A DNA stretch of 55,482 nucleotides from an uncultured Acidobacteriota bacterium (GTDB taxonomy: Bacteria; Acidobacteriota; Terriglobia; Bryobacterales; Bryobacteraceae): positions 1 to 55,482 of the forward strand of contig CAADGY010000256.1 of NCBI GenBank assembly GCA_900696665.1, read 5' to 3'. Below, piece by piece: positions 9,571-17,835 of the stretch. Under the pieces are notes generated by a model, which was not told the DNA's origin, searched no databases, and worked only from the letters and a program-made list of their open reading frames with translations. The first letter of the stretch is position 1, and each line of letters starts with the position of its first letter. A program made the translations under genes and the position numbers.

Positions 9571-10257
9571 ATGCCTTTTGAAGTTCTCCTGGTAGATGAC
9601 CACAAGATCATGCGGGACGGTATCAAGGCCATCCTCAAGCACGCAGGCGAGTTCACTGTCGTGGCCGAAGCCGAAGATGGAGCCGAAGCGGTGCAGGTCT
9701 GCAAGCGGACCACGCCCGATATCGTTGTCATGGATATTGGCCTTCCCGGGCTCAATGGCATTGAAGCTACCACGGAAATCAACCGGCATTGTCCGGGCAC
9801 CAGAGTCATCATCCTTTCGATGTATGACGACGAGCACTCCGTGGTCAGCGCCATCCGCTCCGGCGCGCGCGCTTTCGTATTGAAGCGTGCTTCCGATAGC
9901 GATCTGCTGGACGCGCTCCGCACTGTGGCAAAGGGAGGATCGTATCTGAGCCCGCAGGTATCGGACCGTCTTTTGAGCCGCATCCAGCGTGGCGACCTGG
10001 AATCAAAGCCGGTCTCCTCGGCTCTCGAAGGTCTCTCGCCAAGGGAGTTGCAGGTGCTCCGCCTGGTGGCCGAAGGCAAAACCAGCAAGGACATCGCCGT
10101 CATGCTGGACCTGGGTTTGCAGACCGTGCGTAGCTATCGCAAGACTATGATGAAGAAACTGGGCGTCAACAACGTCGCGGGGCTTACACAGCTTGCTTTG
10201 GCCGCGGGTATCACGCGGTTTGGCGCGACCGAGGATAGCCCCGTTGAAGCCCAGTGA
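9571..10257 (+). CDS. LuxR/NarL-type response regulator
   Basis: Response regulator of 228 residues. The receiver domain spans about 1-120, with acidic pair D9-D10, phospho-acceptor D55 (DIVVMDIGLPG) and the conserved Lys in FVLKRASDSD. The LuxR-type helix-turn-helix is C-terminal (LSPRELQVLRLVAEGKTSKDIA, then LQTVRSYRKTMMKKLGV). It is adjacent to the soluble kinase, as usual for NarX/NarL pairs. A GGGAGGGGATGAGGG stretch upstream gives a strong ribosome site. Targets are unknown; the neighbouring transketolase or amidohydrolase are candidates only. Confidence 0.93.
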   Translation: MPFEVLLVDDHKIMRDGIKAILKHAGEFTVVAEAEDGAEAVQVCKRTTPDIVVMDIGLPGLNGIEATTEINRHCPGTRVIILSMYDDEHSVVSAIRSGARAFVLKRASDSDLLDALRTVAKGGSYLSPQVSDRLLSRIQRGDLESKPVSSALEGLSPRELQVLRLVAEGKTSKDIAVMLDLGLQTVRSYRKTMMKKLGVNNVAGLTQLALAAGITRFGATEDSPVEAQ

Positions 10258-10260
10258 GCG

Positions 10261-11175
10261 ATGAAAACTCCCTGGGGTGACCTCCCTGTCGCCGACGCTC
10301 ACGTTCATTTCTTCTCGTATCGTTTTTTCCAATTGCTCACAGCATCGAGCCCCGATCCGCTGCCTGTTGAAAGCCTGAAGGGACGGCTCGGTTGGGAGAT
10401 GCCGCCGGAGAATCCGGAACAACTGGCTGAGCAGTGGGTGGCGGAACTCGATAAACACGGTGTCGAGCGAGCCTCCCTCATCGCCTCGGCTCCGGGTGAT
10501 GAAGACTCGGTGATCGCCGCGGTACGGGCCTTTCCCGGCCGCTTCCGGGGCTGCTTTATGGTGAATCCCTGCGCGCCAGACGCTCCGGAGCGAACCAGCC
10601 GTGCGCTCGAAGCGGGGCTTCGCGTCATCTGCCTGTTTCCGGCCATGCATCGTTATTCAATCCAGAGCGATATGGTGGAGCGTTTGTTGGAATCCGTATC
10701 GTCGCACCCGGGCGTCTGCGTATTCGTGCACTGCGGTGTGCTCACCGTGGGAGTAAGGAAGAAACTGGGGCTCCCATCGTTGTTCGACATGAAGTACTCG
10801 AACCCGATCGATCTTCACGCAGTCGCGCTCCGCTTCCCCACCCTGCCCTTCATCGTTCCGCACTTCGGCGCAGGCTATTTCCGCGAGGCGCTCATGCTTG
10901 CGGATCTCTGTCCGAATGTTTACCTTGATACGTCGAGCGGCAATAGCTGGATCAGGTATACAGGCCCGGGAATGGATCTTGCAGCCGTCTTTCGCATGGC
11001 TCTCGATGTCACAGGTCCCCAGCGGCTGCTGTTTGGAACGGACTCCTCGTTTTTTCCTAGAGGCTGGAATGCGGAGGTATTCCGAGCGCAAGTTCAAGCG
11101 CTCGAATCACTTGCGATAACAGCAGCGGACGCGGCGTCTATTCTCGGTGGAAATTTCCACCGCCTCCTAAGTTGA
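10261..11175 (+). CDS. Amidohydrolase (Amidohydro_2 family)
   Basis: Metal-dependent TIM-barrel hydrolase or decarboxylase of 304 residues. It has H14-x-H16 (DAHVHFF), VHCG near 157, PHFGAGYFREA near 200 and the C-terminal FGTDSSFF holding the conserved Asp. These are the ligands of the Amidohydro_2 family (for example 2-pyrone-4,6-dicarboxylate lactonase, ACMSD-like decarboxylases). Four bases separate it from the response regulator, so it is likely in the same transcript. No signal peptide; cytoplasmic. The substrate cannot be told. Confidence 0.85.
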   Translation: MKTPWGDLPVADAHVHFFSYRFFQLLTASSPDPLPVESLKGRLGWEMPPENPEQLAEQWVAELDKHGVERASLIASAPGDEDSVIAAVRAFPGRFRGCFMVNPCAPDAPERTSRALEAGLRVICLFPAMHRYSIQSDMVERLLESVSSHPGVCVFVHCGVLTVGVRKKLGLPSLFDMKYSNPIDLHAVALRFPTLPFIVPHFGAGYFREALMLADLCPNVYLDTSSGNSWIRYTGPGMDLAAVFRMALDVTGPQRLLFGTDSSFFPRGWNAEVFRAQVQALESLAITAADAASILGGNFHRLLS

Positions 11176-11221
11176 ACAACTGAGATTTCTACCGGCTTGG
11201 CGGCACGAAGCTAGATAGGCT

Positions 11222-12043
11222 GTGAAACTCCACAGGCACTGGTGGCGCGGCGGTGGGCGAAGCTGTCGAAGCTGTTTCACCACCGATCAACGCGAGCGTC
11301 TCGAGCGCCTTCTGCATGCGGCCGCAGAGAGGGGACTCCGCGGCGCGCGCCCGCTCTCCATCGAAGATTTCTCTACCCTTCCGCCGGCCGATCCCCACGA
11401 AGTGACCACCCGGCTTCCCACTTTTCGCCGGGAAGCCCTACCCTCGGACACAGCCCCGCTGCTGCACTACCCGATTCGTCCGCTGCCGCGTCTCGCCTTG
11501 CTAGGAACCAGTCTGAAATCAGACGGCGATGTACGGGAATTCAACGGAGCATGGAGTCCCGCTCTCCAACGCTTCCGGCCACAGGCGCTGGTTGCGCCGG
11601 CGCCTGTTCTGCTTGCGCTGGCCGATTTCATTCAGCGCCGCCCGGTGTCTCTAAATTCTTTGACGCACCCGATCGTAGCTCTTTCCGGGCCTTCCTATGG
11701 CGTTTTAAGCACGCAGGATCGTGACCGGCTCTGGCACACATGGCGAGTACCTCTATTCGAACAATTCAGGGGGTGCCACGACGAACTGCTGGCGTGGGAG
11801 TGCGAAGCGCACTGCGGTCTGCATTTCGATGATGCCCAACTTCTCATTGAAGCGAGCGAAGGGGACTCCGGTCTGCTGATTACGGACCTCACGAGCCTGG
11901 ATTACCCGGTGCTTCGCCTGGCCAGCGGCGTTGAGGGGACCATCGAGACGGCGCCGTGTGGTTGCGGGCGCACGCTTCCGCGTCTGGCAAATCTGAAATC
12001 CACGCAGGGCATTCGTGCAATCCAGGCCGCCGCCGCGGTTTGA
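11222..12043 (+). CDS. Short PaaK/CapK-like adenylate-forming protein, probably reduced
   Basis: Protein of 273 residues starting with GTG. The C-terminal 100 residues resemble phenylacetate-CoA ligase and coenzyme F390 synthetase relatives: GLLITDLTSLDYPVLRLASG followed by PCGCGRTLPRL, where these enzymes have a V-T-D-L-T segment and a Cys-rich C-G-R-x-L-P. The middle, with QRFRPQALVAPAPVLLALAD and FRGCHDELLAWECEA, fits the same fold. The normal family length is over 400 residues, so the N-terminal part is largely missing. Two N-terminal Cys (15, 18) are unusual. The family call is inference from a few motifs, and activity as a ligase is doubtful. Confidence 0.5.
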   Translation: MKLHRHWWRGGGRSCRSCFTTDQRERLERLLHAAAERGLRGARPLSIEDFSTLPPADPHEVTTRLPTFRREALPSDTAPLLHYPIRPLPRLALLGTSLKSDGDVREFNGAWSPALQRFRPQALVAPAPVLLALADFIQRRPVSLNSLTHPIVALSGPSYGVLSTQDRDRLWHTWRVPLFEQFRGCHDELLAWECEAHCGLHFDDAQLLIEASEGDSGLLITDLTSLDYPVLRLASGVEGTIETAPCGCGRTLPRLANLKSTQGIRAIQAAAAV

Positions 12044-12097
12044 TTCCAGGCGAACAGAGAGCCGGACGGAATTTTCCAGATACTATTCCAATGGGCT

Positions 12098-12103
12098 TAT
12101 AAT
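12098..12103 (+). promoter_or_regulatory. -10 element for a probable leaderless GNAT mRNA
   Basis: A perfect TATAAT ends 6 nt before the ATG at 12110, so transcription would begin at or next to the start codon. The bases between (CCTCCT) match the complement of a Shine-Dalgarno site rather than the site itself, which fits leaderless translation. A -35 element is weak (TTTCCA, about 19 nt upstream). Confidence 0.5.
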
Positions 12104-12109
12104 CCTCCT

Positions 12110-13078
12110 ATGGCCGCGCTCTCGGAGATTTACGCTCCGGAACTGACAGAGCTGAGGCGGGTTAGGGTGGACGATCTCGACGCCGTTCTCAACGAGGAAG
12201 AGTTGGCGTGGAGGGACAGGCTTTCCTGGGATTTCCGCCCGTCCGCCGATCTTGTCCGACGGTTCGTCGGCGTGCAAGCTCTGAGCGGGTTTGCTCTGGT
12301 GGCGGGCGGGCGCGTGATTGGCTATTCCTACTTCGTTACCGAAGATCACAAAGGGTTAGTCGGCGATCTGTACATTTTGCGCGACTTCGCCACCGTGGAG
12401 TTGGAGTATCAACTGCTGGAAGCGGTGCTCGACCGGATGATGTCATCGCCTTTTCTGCATCGCGTGGAGTCGCAGCTCATGATGCTCCATTCCCCCCTTG
12501 AAGCAGACTTGCCGCACGCCTCATTCGCCGGCTGCTACCCGCGCAATTTCATGGTGGCCGATCTGGGTGCGGTGGGAAAATTTCCGGTGGGAAAAGCGCG
12601 GCAGAACATTGTGTTGGAACCCTGGTCGGAACGGTTTCAGGAAGATGCCGCACGCGTGATTGCGAGTGCTTATCAAGGGCACATCGACAGCGAGATTAAC
12701 GACCAGTACCGTTCCGTGCAGGGCGCGCGCCGCTTTCTGGTAAACATTGTCCAATATCCGGGTTGCGGCAGCTTTTTTCAACCTGCTTCGTTCGTGGCCC
12801 AGCAGCAGGGCTCAGGACAAACGGCCGGCATTTGCCTGAGCAGTCTTGTCTCACCGGAAGTGGGACACATCACACAAGTTTGCGTGATGCCCGGCTCGAA
12901 AGGCTCGGGAGCCGGATATGAGCTGGTGAGAAGCTCGCTTCTCGCTCTAGCGGAGCATGGATGCCATAGCGCCAGCCTTACCGTAACGTCGGCGAACCGC
13001 GAGGCCGTAAAACTTTACGAACGGATGGGCTTTGTGACGAAACGCAACTTCTCCGCTTTTGTGTGGGAAGGGTTCTGA
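12110..13078 (+). CDS. GNAT-family N-acetyltransferase
   Basis: Protein of 322 residues. The C-terminal 130 residues form a GNAT domain: GHITQVCVMPGSKGSGAGYEL is the acetyl-CoA-binding motif A, here with KGSGAG instead of the common RGxGxG. ASLTVTSANREAVKLYERMG follows as motif B. The N-terminal half also looks GNAT-like (VAGGRVIGYSYFV, VGDLYILRDFATVELEYQLL), so a two-domain enzyme is possible. The start is the only ATG at the edge of conserved sequence. Substrate unknown. Confidence 0.8.
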   Translation: MAALSEIYAPELTELRRVRVDDLDAVLNEEELAWRDRLSWDFRPSADLVRRFVGVQALSGFALVAGGRVIGYSYFVTEDHKGLVGDLYILRDFATVELEYQLLEAVLDRMMSSPFLHRVESQLMMLHSPLEADLPHASFAGCYPRNFMVADLGAVGKFPVGKARQNIVLEPWSERFQEDAARVIASAYQGHIDSEINDQYRSVQGARRFLVNIVQYPGCGSFFQPASFVAQQQGSGQTAGICLSSLVSPEVGHITQVCVMPGSKGSGAGYELVRSSLLALAEHGCHSASLTVTSANREAVKLYERMGFVTKRNFSAFVWEGF

Positions 13079-13090
13079 GCGGCGCCTGCC

Positions 13091-13711
13091 TCACTGTTTC
13101 ATGAACACAAGAAAGTACTGATAGGGTAGGAAGTCCAGGCTCTTGCTCTGTTGAAACCCCGCGGCTTTGAAGCTACTGACGACTTCCTTCACTGTGAGCT
13201 TCATCGAAGGGGGTGGACCAACCGGAAGCTCCTTTTTATGAAAATCGATATTCACGACACGGCCGCCCGGACGTAGCGCCACCGCCAGTTTTTTCAAATA
13301 TTCCGGACGGCTTTCGATATGGTGAAGAACGTTGCAGAAGAAGACTGTATCCACCGAATTCGGCGGTAGCTTCGGGTCGTCCGGCGCGGCGTGTATCGTG
13401 ATCAGATTCTCCGGAGCGTCCTTGGCCGCGTGTTCGAGTAACTTGGGTTCTATGTCCACGGCGTACACTTTTGCCGCATGGCTGGCGAACCGGCGGGCAA
13501 AGTACCCTGTCCCGGCGCCGATATCCGCGATCACTTCGCCGGACCGGATCTCCAGGGCACGAATCACTTCGTCGGGCTTCTGCCATTTTTCGCGTGACGG
13601 ATTATTGAGAACACGGGCATATTCGCCCGTATCACGGGGTGGATGGTGCTGATGCGGAACCTGGGCGAAAGCCGCGGCACAAGCGAGCAAAGCGATATAG
13701 ACCCGGCACAT
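13091..13711 (-). CDS. Class I SAM methyltransferase with signal peptide
   Basis: Protein of 206 residues beginning MCRVYIALLACAAAFAQ, a clear signal peptide, followed by a His/Pro patch. The body is a class I methyltransferase: motif I VIADIGAGTGYFARRF, motif II acidic end VYAVDIEP, then TVFFCNVLHHIESR (motif IV region) and LRPGGRVVNIDF. ATG at 13711 is chosen because it creates the signal and lies 14 nt after the permease stop; a longer frame to 13819 overlaps the permease. SAM is not expected outside the cytoplasm, so an exported methyltransferase is odd although such genes recur in this phylum. It may be an anchored or repurposed protein. Confidence 0.82.
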   Translation of the reverse strand: MCRVYIALLACAAAFAQVPHQHHPPRDTGEYARVLNNPSREKWQKPDEVIRALEIRSGEVIADIGAGTGYFARRFASHAAKVYAVDIEPKLLEHAAKDAPENLITIHAAPDDPKLPPNSVDTVFFCNVLHHIESRPEYLKKLAVALRPGGRVVNIDFHKKELPVGPPPSMKLTVKEVVSSFKAAGFQQSKSLDFLPYQYFLVFMKQ

Positions 13712-13725
13712 AACAGTTATCGTAT

Positions 13726-15228
13726 TCAGTTTCTCCGGTCCGCCAACTGGCTGTGTTTTTTGCCGAACAGGAAGTAGATCGTAAGACCGAGCGCCAGCCA
13801 GACCATGAAACGGATCCACGTTTCGAGAGGCAGACTCAACATCAGCACCAGGCAGCAGCCGATAGAGAACAGGGGCAACCAGGGCACAAAAGGAACGCGG
13901 AAGCTGCGCCGGCGCTCCGGTTGGCGGCGGCGCAAGACGATAACTCCGGCCGAGACCAGCACAAATGCGAACAACGTGCCTATGTTGGACAGATCAGCAA
14001 ACGTGCCTACATCCCAGATCCCAGCGGGAATCCCCACCGCGAGCCCCGCTACCCACGTGCTGACGTGCGGCGTGCGATGCACGGGATGCACTTTCGAAAA
14101 TAGCGGCGGCAGCAGTCCGTCCCGCGACATGGCAAACCAGATGCGCGCCTGCCCGTACTGAAAAACGAGCAGCGAGGAGACCATACCGATGATGGCGCCC
14201 ACGCCGACCCAGCGGCGGATACCGTCGTAACCTAGCTCTTTGAGTGCATTCACCACTGGTGCGGCATTGGCCAGTGTCTGATAGTTGGTTATTCCTGTCA
14301 GGACCACCGCTACGGCGACATAGAGAAGAGTGCAGACGATGAGCGTGCCGATGATGCCGAAGGGCAGATCCCGCTGTGGCCTCTTGCATTCCTCCGCCGC
14401 CGTTGATACGGAGTCGAAGCCAATGTAGGTAAAGAAGACGATGGCGGCGCCTGTCAGTACCCCACCGAATCCATTCGGCATGTAGGGGCGCCAATTGGAG
14501 GGTTCAACCGCCCGGGCCGCACCGAACACGAAGATGAGAATCGCCAATACCTTGATGACGACCATCAGGTTGTTCGTTCGGGCGCTTTCCCTGACGCCTC
14601 GTACCAGAATCCAGGTCAATACCAGCAGCATAATGAGGGCCGGCAGGTTGAACCAGCTTCCGGTGAATTCCCCACCCGCAATCATCGGGCGCGACAACTC
14701 CAATGGCAAGTGAAAACCGAACAGGCTGTCGAGAATGTCGTTTAGATGCGCCGAGAACCCCACGGCCACAGCCATGTTGGAAACGGCATATTCGAGAATC
14801 AGATCCCACCCGATGATCCAGGCGAAGATCTCTCCCAGCGTTGCGTAGGAGTAGGTGTACGCGCTCCCGGCGATGGGAATCATGGAAGCCAGTTCGGCAT
14901 AGCAGAGCGCGGCGAAGCTGCACGCAATTGCCACCAGGAGAAACGAGAGGGAGATGGCAGGACCGGCGCCGGGCCTGCCAACGGTCGAGATTGCACCCGG
15001 GCCATACCGGAGCAGATCGAGCACCGGCGCATGCAACACGGAGTGAAAACTCAACGTCTCACCAGCGGACGCTGTACCGGTAAGAATAAATATTCCGGAC
15101 CCAATAACGGCGCCGACGCCTAGCGCCGTCAGGCTCCACGGTCCGAGGGTTTTTCGCAGGCGTTTGTCCGGCGCCTCGGAGGCGGCAATCAGTTCGTCAA
15201 TGCTCTTGGTGCGCAGTAATTGGGACAA
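13726..15228 (-). CDS. APC-family amino acid permease
   Basis: Inner-membrane secondary transporter of 500 residues with about 12 hydrophobic segments. The N-terminus TALGVGAVIGSGIFILTGTA holds the APC signature in TM1, and FFTYIGFDSVSTAAEE and ECKRPQRDLPFGI are typical of the cationic amino acid transporter subgroup. Its length is usual. It sits 19 nt after the small basic peptide gene and 14 nt before the methyltransferase, so the three form an operon. The substrate is probably an amino acid; which one is not visible. Confidence 0.93.
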   Translation of the reverse strand: MSQLLRTKSIDELIAASEAPDKRLRKTLGPWSLTALGVGAVIGSGIFILTGTASAGETLSFHSVLHAPVLDLLRYGPGAISTVGRPGAGPAISLSFLLVAIACSFAALCYAELASMIPIAGSAYTYSYATLGEIFAWIIGWDLILEYAVSNMAVAVGFSAHLNDILDSLFGFHLPLELSRPMIAGGEFTGSWFNLPALIMLLVLTWILVRGVRESARTNNLMVVIKVLAILIFVFGAARAVEPSNWRPYMPNGFGGVLTGAAIVFFTYIGFDSVSTAAEECKRPQRDLPFGIIGTLIVCTLLYVAVAVVLTGITNYQTLANAAPVVNALKELGYDGIRRWVGVGAIIGMVSSLLVFQYGQARIWFAMSRDGLLPPLFSKVHPVHRTPHVSTWVAGLAVGIPAGIWDVGTFADLSNIGTLFAFVLVSAGVIVLRRRQPERRRSFRVPFVPWLPLFSIGCCLVLMLSLPLETWIRFMVWLALGLTIYFLFGKKHSQLADRRN

Positions 15229-15247
15229 TCGCGCCCGATACGGAAGA

Positions 15248-15406
15248 CTATCTCTTCCTTTGGCCCTTCGCCATCTGCTTCACTTTTTTCTTGTTCGAGC
15301 CGCGAGCTACACCAGCCGGTCTCTTCGCTTTCGGTGCGGCTTTCTTACGCGCCTGCCTCTTAAGCGCTTTTCGTTCTTCCCGGTCCGTTACGTGTTTGGT
15401 GTTCAT
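15248..15406 (-). CDS. Small Lys/Arg-rich protein, 52 residues
   Basis: Short gene directly upstream of the permease: MNTKHVTDREERKALKRQAR, then a run of Lys/Ala/Arg ending in KGQRKR. About 40 percent of residues are Lys or Arg, with no hydrophobic segment. ATG at 15406 follows GTATAGGA directly, so the Shine-Dalgarno spacing is tight. The stop at 15248 is 19 nt before the permease start. A very basic peptide like this could bind nucleic acid or the ribosome; that is inference. Small proteins with a similar opening are, from memory, found in other soil bacteria. Confidence 0.65.
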   Translation of the reverse strand: MNTKHVTDREERKALKRQARKKAAPKAKRPAGVARGSNKKKVKQMAKGQRKR

Positions 15407-15578
15407 TCCTATACTTTTGCTTTCAACTGAAAAGAGTAAATCGCTGGTGAGAAACTACGGTTTAGTGTAGCCAACGCGCCCGGCGAAAATCAATTCAGGC
15501 TTTGCCCGAACATGAGACAATTTCGATTCCGGCACTTTCACCGGCGGCTCGCCCGTGTGCACACCAGGAGGATAAGGA

Positions 15579-17138
15579 ATGGTAGAGAACCGGCTTTCGA
15601 GGAGGCACTTCTTTTACGGAGCGCTGCTCGCGGGCCCTATCCCGCGAGGTGGTTTTGGAAGTGTGCCGTCGCTCAAAGCCGCGGGATACAAGTCACCCAA
15701 TGAGAAGCTGAACCTTGCCGCTATCGGAGCGGGTGGACAACCTGGTGCGGATCTGCGCGCCGCCCAGGCAGGCATAGAAAACGTGGTTGCTCTGGCGGAT
15801 GTGGATTGGGAGCGCGGGGCGCCCTCCTTCAAGCGCTTTCCGCAAGCCACCCGGTATAGGGATTACCGGCGGATGCTCGACCGACAAGCAAAGGAAATCG
15901 ACGCCCTCATCGTCGGTCCGCCGGACCATATGCATGCAACGGCTGCCCTGCATTGCATGCAGCTTGGAAAACATGTCTACCTGGAAAAACCTCTCACCCG
16001 GACGGCGTGGGAAGCGCGTCTTCTGACGCAAGCGGCCGCGAAGTACAATGTCGCGACGCAGATGGGCAACCAGGGGTACTCCCACGACGCGACACGGGTC
16101 GCCGCGGAGATCTTCTGGTCCGGAGAAATCGGTGAGGTTCGAGAAGTCCACGCCTGGACCGGACTGGCAAGCTGGCCACAGGGGATGACAAAAGTGCCGG
16201 CTCCTACCCCGATCCCGGACACGCTGGATTGGGACCTGTGGTTGGGTGGCGCGGAAGCCCGGCCGTTTACCACCGGAGACGAGGAATACAGGCAGTTCGT
16301 CACAAAACGAGCGGCGCGCGGACGGCCCGGTGGCACGCCCGATTTTGGTTTCTACCTGCCGTTCAACTGGCGTGGTTTTTATGATTTCGGCAGCAGCCTG
16401 ATTGGGGACTGGGGGATCCATATCCTCGGTCCGGCCAACTGGGCGTTGCAATTGCATCCGAAATATTTGATCAGCGTGGAATGCGTGAAAAAAGATACGC
16501 TGCCGCCATTCACATTCCCGGATGAGTTGACGATCCGCTACGATTTCGGCCCGCGGCCGGGCATGCCCCCGGTCAGCGTCTATTGGTACCATCACGCCGG
16601 TGGAGATCCATACACGCCCCCTGGCATGACGGTGGAAGAAGCGCGCAAGATACCTGGCGAAGGGCCGCAAGTGGGACCGGTACGCGGGCAAGGCGGGTTT
16701 GTTCCCGGGTCCGGCGGCGCGAGGCCCGCGGCGGCGAGCAGGCCGGTCCGTCTCGGATACAACTCCATCTTCGTCGGCTCGAAGGGCTATCTCGGGACCA
16801 GCGGGCGCGGTGAAGACGTAGGCTTGCTGCCCGGCAAACGGTGGGCCGAGTACAAATTGCCAGACCCTTATCTCACCCGCTCGCCCGGCGCGAGTACCGG
16901 CTCAAACCATGCGGCGCATTGCCGCGACTTTATCCGGGCCTGCAAGGGAGGCGAGCCGGCTTGCTCGAACTTCAGCATTGCCGGACCGTTCACTGAGTGG
17001 CTGGTGCTCGGCGCAGCGGCTGTACATGCTGATGGCAAGCTGATGTGGAACAACGACAAGTGCGAGTTCACCAACCACCGGGAAGTGAACAAGTGGGTGA
17101 AGCCGGTTTTCCGCAAAGGTTGGGAGATCGCCTTGTAG
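15579..17138 (+). CDS. Tat-exported Gfo/Idh/MocA family oxidoreductase, long form
   Basis: Exported NAD(P)-dependent oxidoreductase of 519 residues. The Tat motif is LSRRHFFYG (R8-R9), with a short hydrophobic stretch after it. The Rossmann start is LNLAAIGAGGQPG, and the family motif is LEKPLTR near residue 137. The enlarged C-terminal domain includes GDWGIHILGPANWALQL, where a conserved His is expected to act in catalysis, and a Gly/Pro/Arg-rich insertion around residues 355-390. CCAGGAGGATAAGGA gives a strong ribosome site just before the ATG at 15579. It stands alone on the plus strand. The substrate is probably a sugar or glycoside. Confidence 0.88.
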   Translation: MVENRLSRRHFFYGALLAGPIPRGGFGSVPSLKAAGYKSPNEKLNLAAIGAGGQPGADLRAAQAGIENVVALADVDWERGAPSFKRFPQATRYRDYRRMLDRQAKEIDALIVGPPDHMHATAALHCMQLGKHVYLEKPLTRTAWEARLLTQAAAKYNVATQMGNQGYSHDATRVAAEIFWSGEIGEVREVHAWTGLASWPQGMTKVPAPTPIPDTLDWDLWLGGAEARPFTTGDEEYRQFVTKRAARGRPGGTPDFGFYLPFNWRGFYDFGSSLIGDWGIHILGPANWALQLHPKYLISVECVKKDTLPPFTFPDELTIRYDFGPRPGMPPVSVYWYHHAGGDPYTPPGMTVEEARKIPGEGPQVGPVRGQGGFVPGSGGARPAAASRPVRLGYNSIFVGSKGYLGTSGRGEDVGLLPGKRWAEYKLPDPYLTRSPGASTGSNHAAHCRDFIRACKGGEPACSNFSIAGPFTEWLVLGAAAVHADGKLMWNNDKCEFTNHREVNKWVKPVFRKGWEIAL

Positions 17139-17384
17139 CCTCCCGCAATCGGATAATCAAACATGGGGCACGGGGTGCGAGCGCGATGCCGCGCCGAAGC
17201 CGGCGGTTCGCCCGCTTTGGACGCCCTTGCCACCCGGCTTGGGAAATGCGTGACAGACTCCTCAAGGCCAACTCCCTGCAGCGGGTTACGGCTCTGGCAG
17301 GCATTGAGGCGGGTTTCCGCAAACCGCGCCGCGCCGCACGCCGAAGTGTTTCACCCTACATTTGTGAAAGGGGATAAGTCAACC
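17139..17384. other. Intergenic region with no recognised gene
   Basis: Between the oxidoreductase and the VOC gene. An in-frame extension of the VOC frame crosses most of it but has no family similarity. One short hairpin is visible at about 17309-17327 (GCG/CGC plus GTTT/AAAC around CCGC, one bulged G), with no T-tract. I see no promoter of good quality; AAAGGGGA at about 17367-17374 is the VOC ribosome site. Confidence 0.4.
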
Positions 17385-17825
17385 ATGAAGATACACGAGC
17401 TTTTTGCCTACCTGCACGTGCAGGAAGCCGCGAAGGCCATCGAATTTTATTCCAAGGCCTTTGGAGCACGTGAGAAATTCCGCCTCACCGAGCCGGGCGG
17501 GCGAATCGGTCACGCCGAACTCGACTTCGGCGGTACCACGGTGATGCTTGCTGACGAATTTCCCGAGTGCAACATTCGTGGACCACTTGCTATCGGCTCC
17601 ACTTCCGTTACCATCTATCTTCACGTCGATGATGCCGACGAGGTGATCCGGAGGGCTGTTGAAGCCGGCGCCGTCGTAGAGCGAGAGCCGAAGGACGAGT
17701 TCTACGGAGAGCGGTCGGGGTGCATTCGCGATCCGTTCGGCCACCGGTGGATGATCGGGCACAGCATCGAGACGATATCGGCGGACGAGATGCAGCGGCG
17801 ATACACCCAGATTCTCACGAAGTGA
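17385..17825 (+). CDS. VOC-family (PhnB-like) protein
   Basis: Protein of 146 residues of the glyoxalase/bleomycin-resistance superfamily. It opens with the PhnB-type pattern HELFAYLHVQEAAKAIEFYS, then GGRIGHAELDFGGTTVMLAD. It ends with DPFGHRWMIGHSIE, characteristic of the 3-demethylubiquinone-methyltransferase-like/PhnB branch. ATG at 17385 is preferred because AAAGGGGATAAG lies upstream; the frame opens at 17163 but that part has no family similarity. Function is uncertain, as this branch has few characterised members. It is convergent with the TIR gene (10 nt apart). Confidence 0.8.
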   Translation: MKIHELFAYLHVQEAAKAIEFYSKAFGAREKFRLTEPGGRIGHAELDFGGTTVMLADEFPECNIRGPLAIGSTSVTIYLHVDDADEVIRRAVEAGAVVEREPKDEFYGERSGCIRDPFGHRWMIGHSIETISADEMQRRYTQILTK

Positions 17826-17835
17826 CGCCGCAGCA

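Noticed and set aside
15248..15430. Plus-strand open frame 15164-15430
   Set aside because: The opposite strand carries a better supported small basic gene in operon with the permease.
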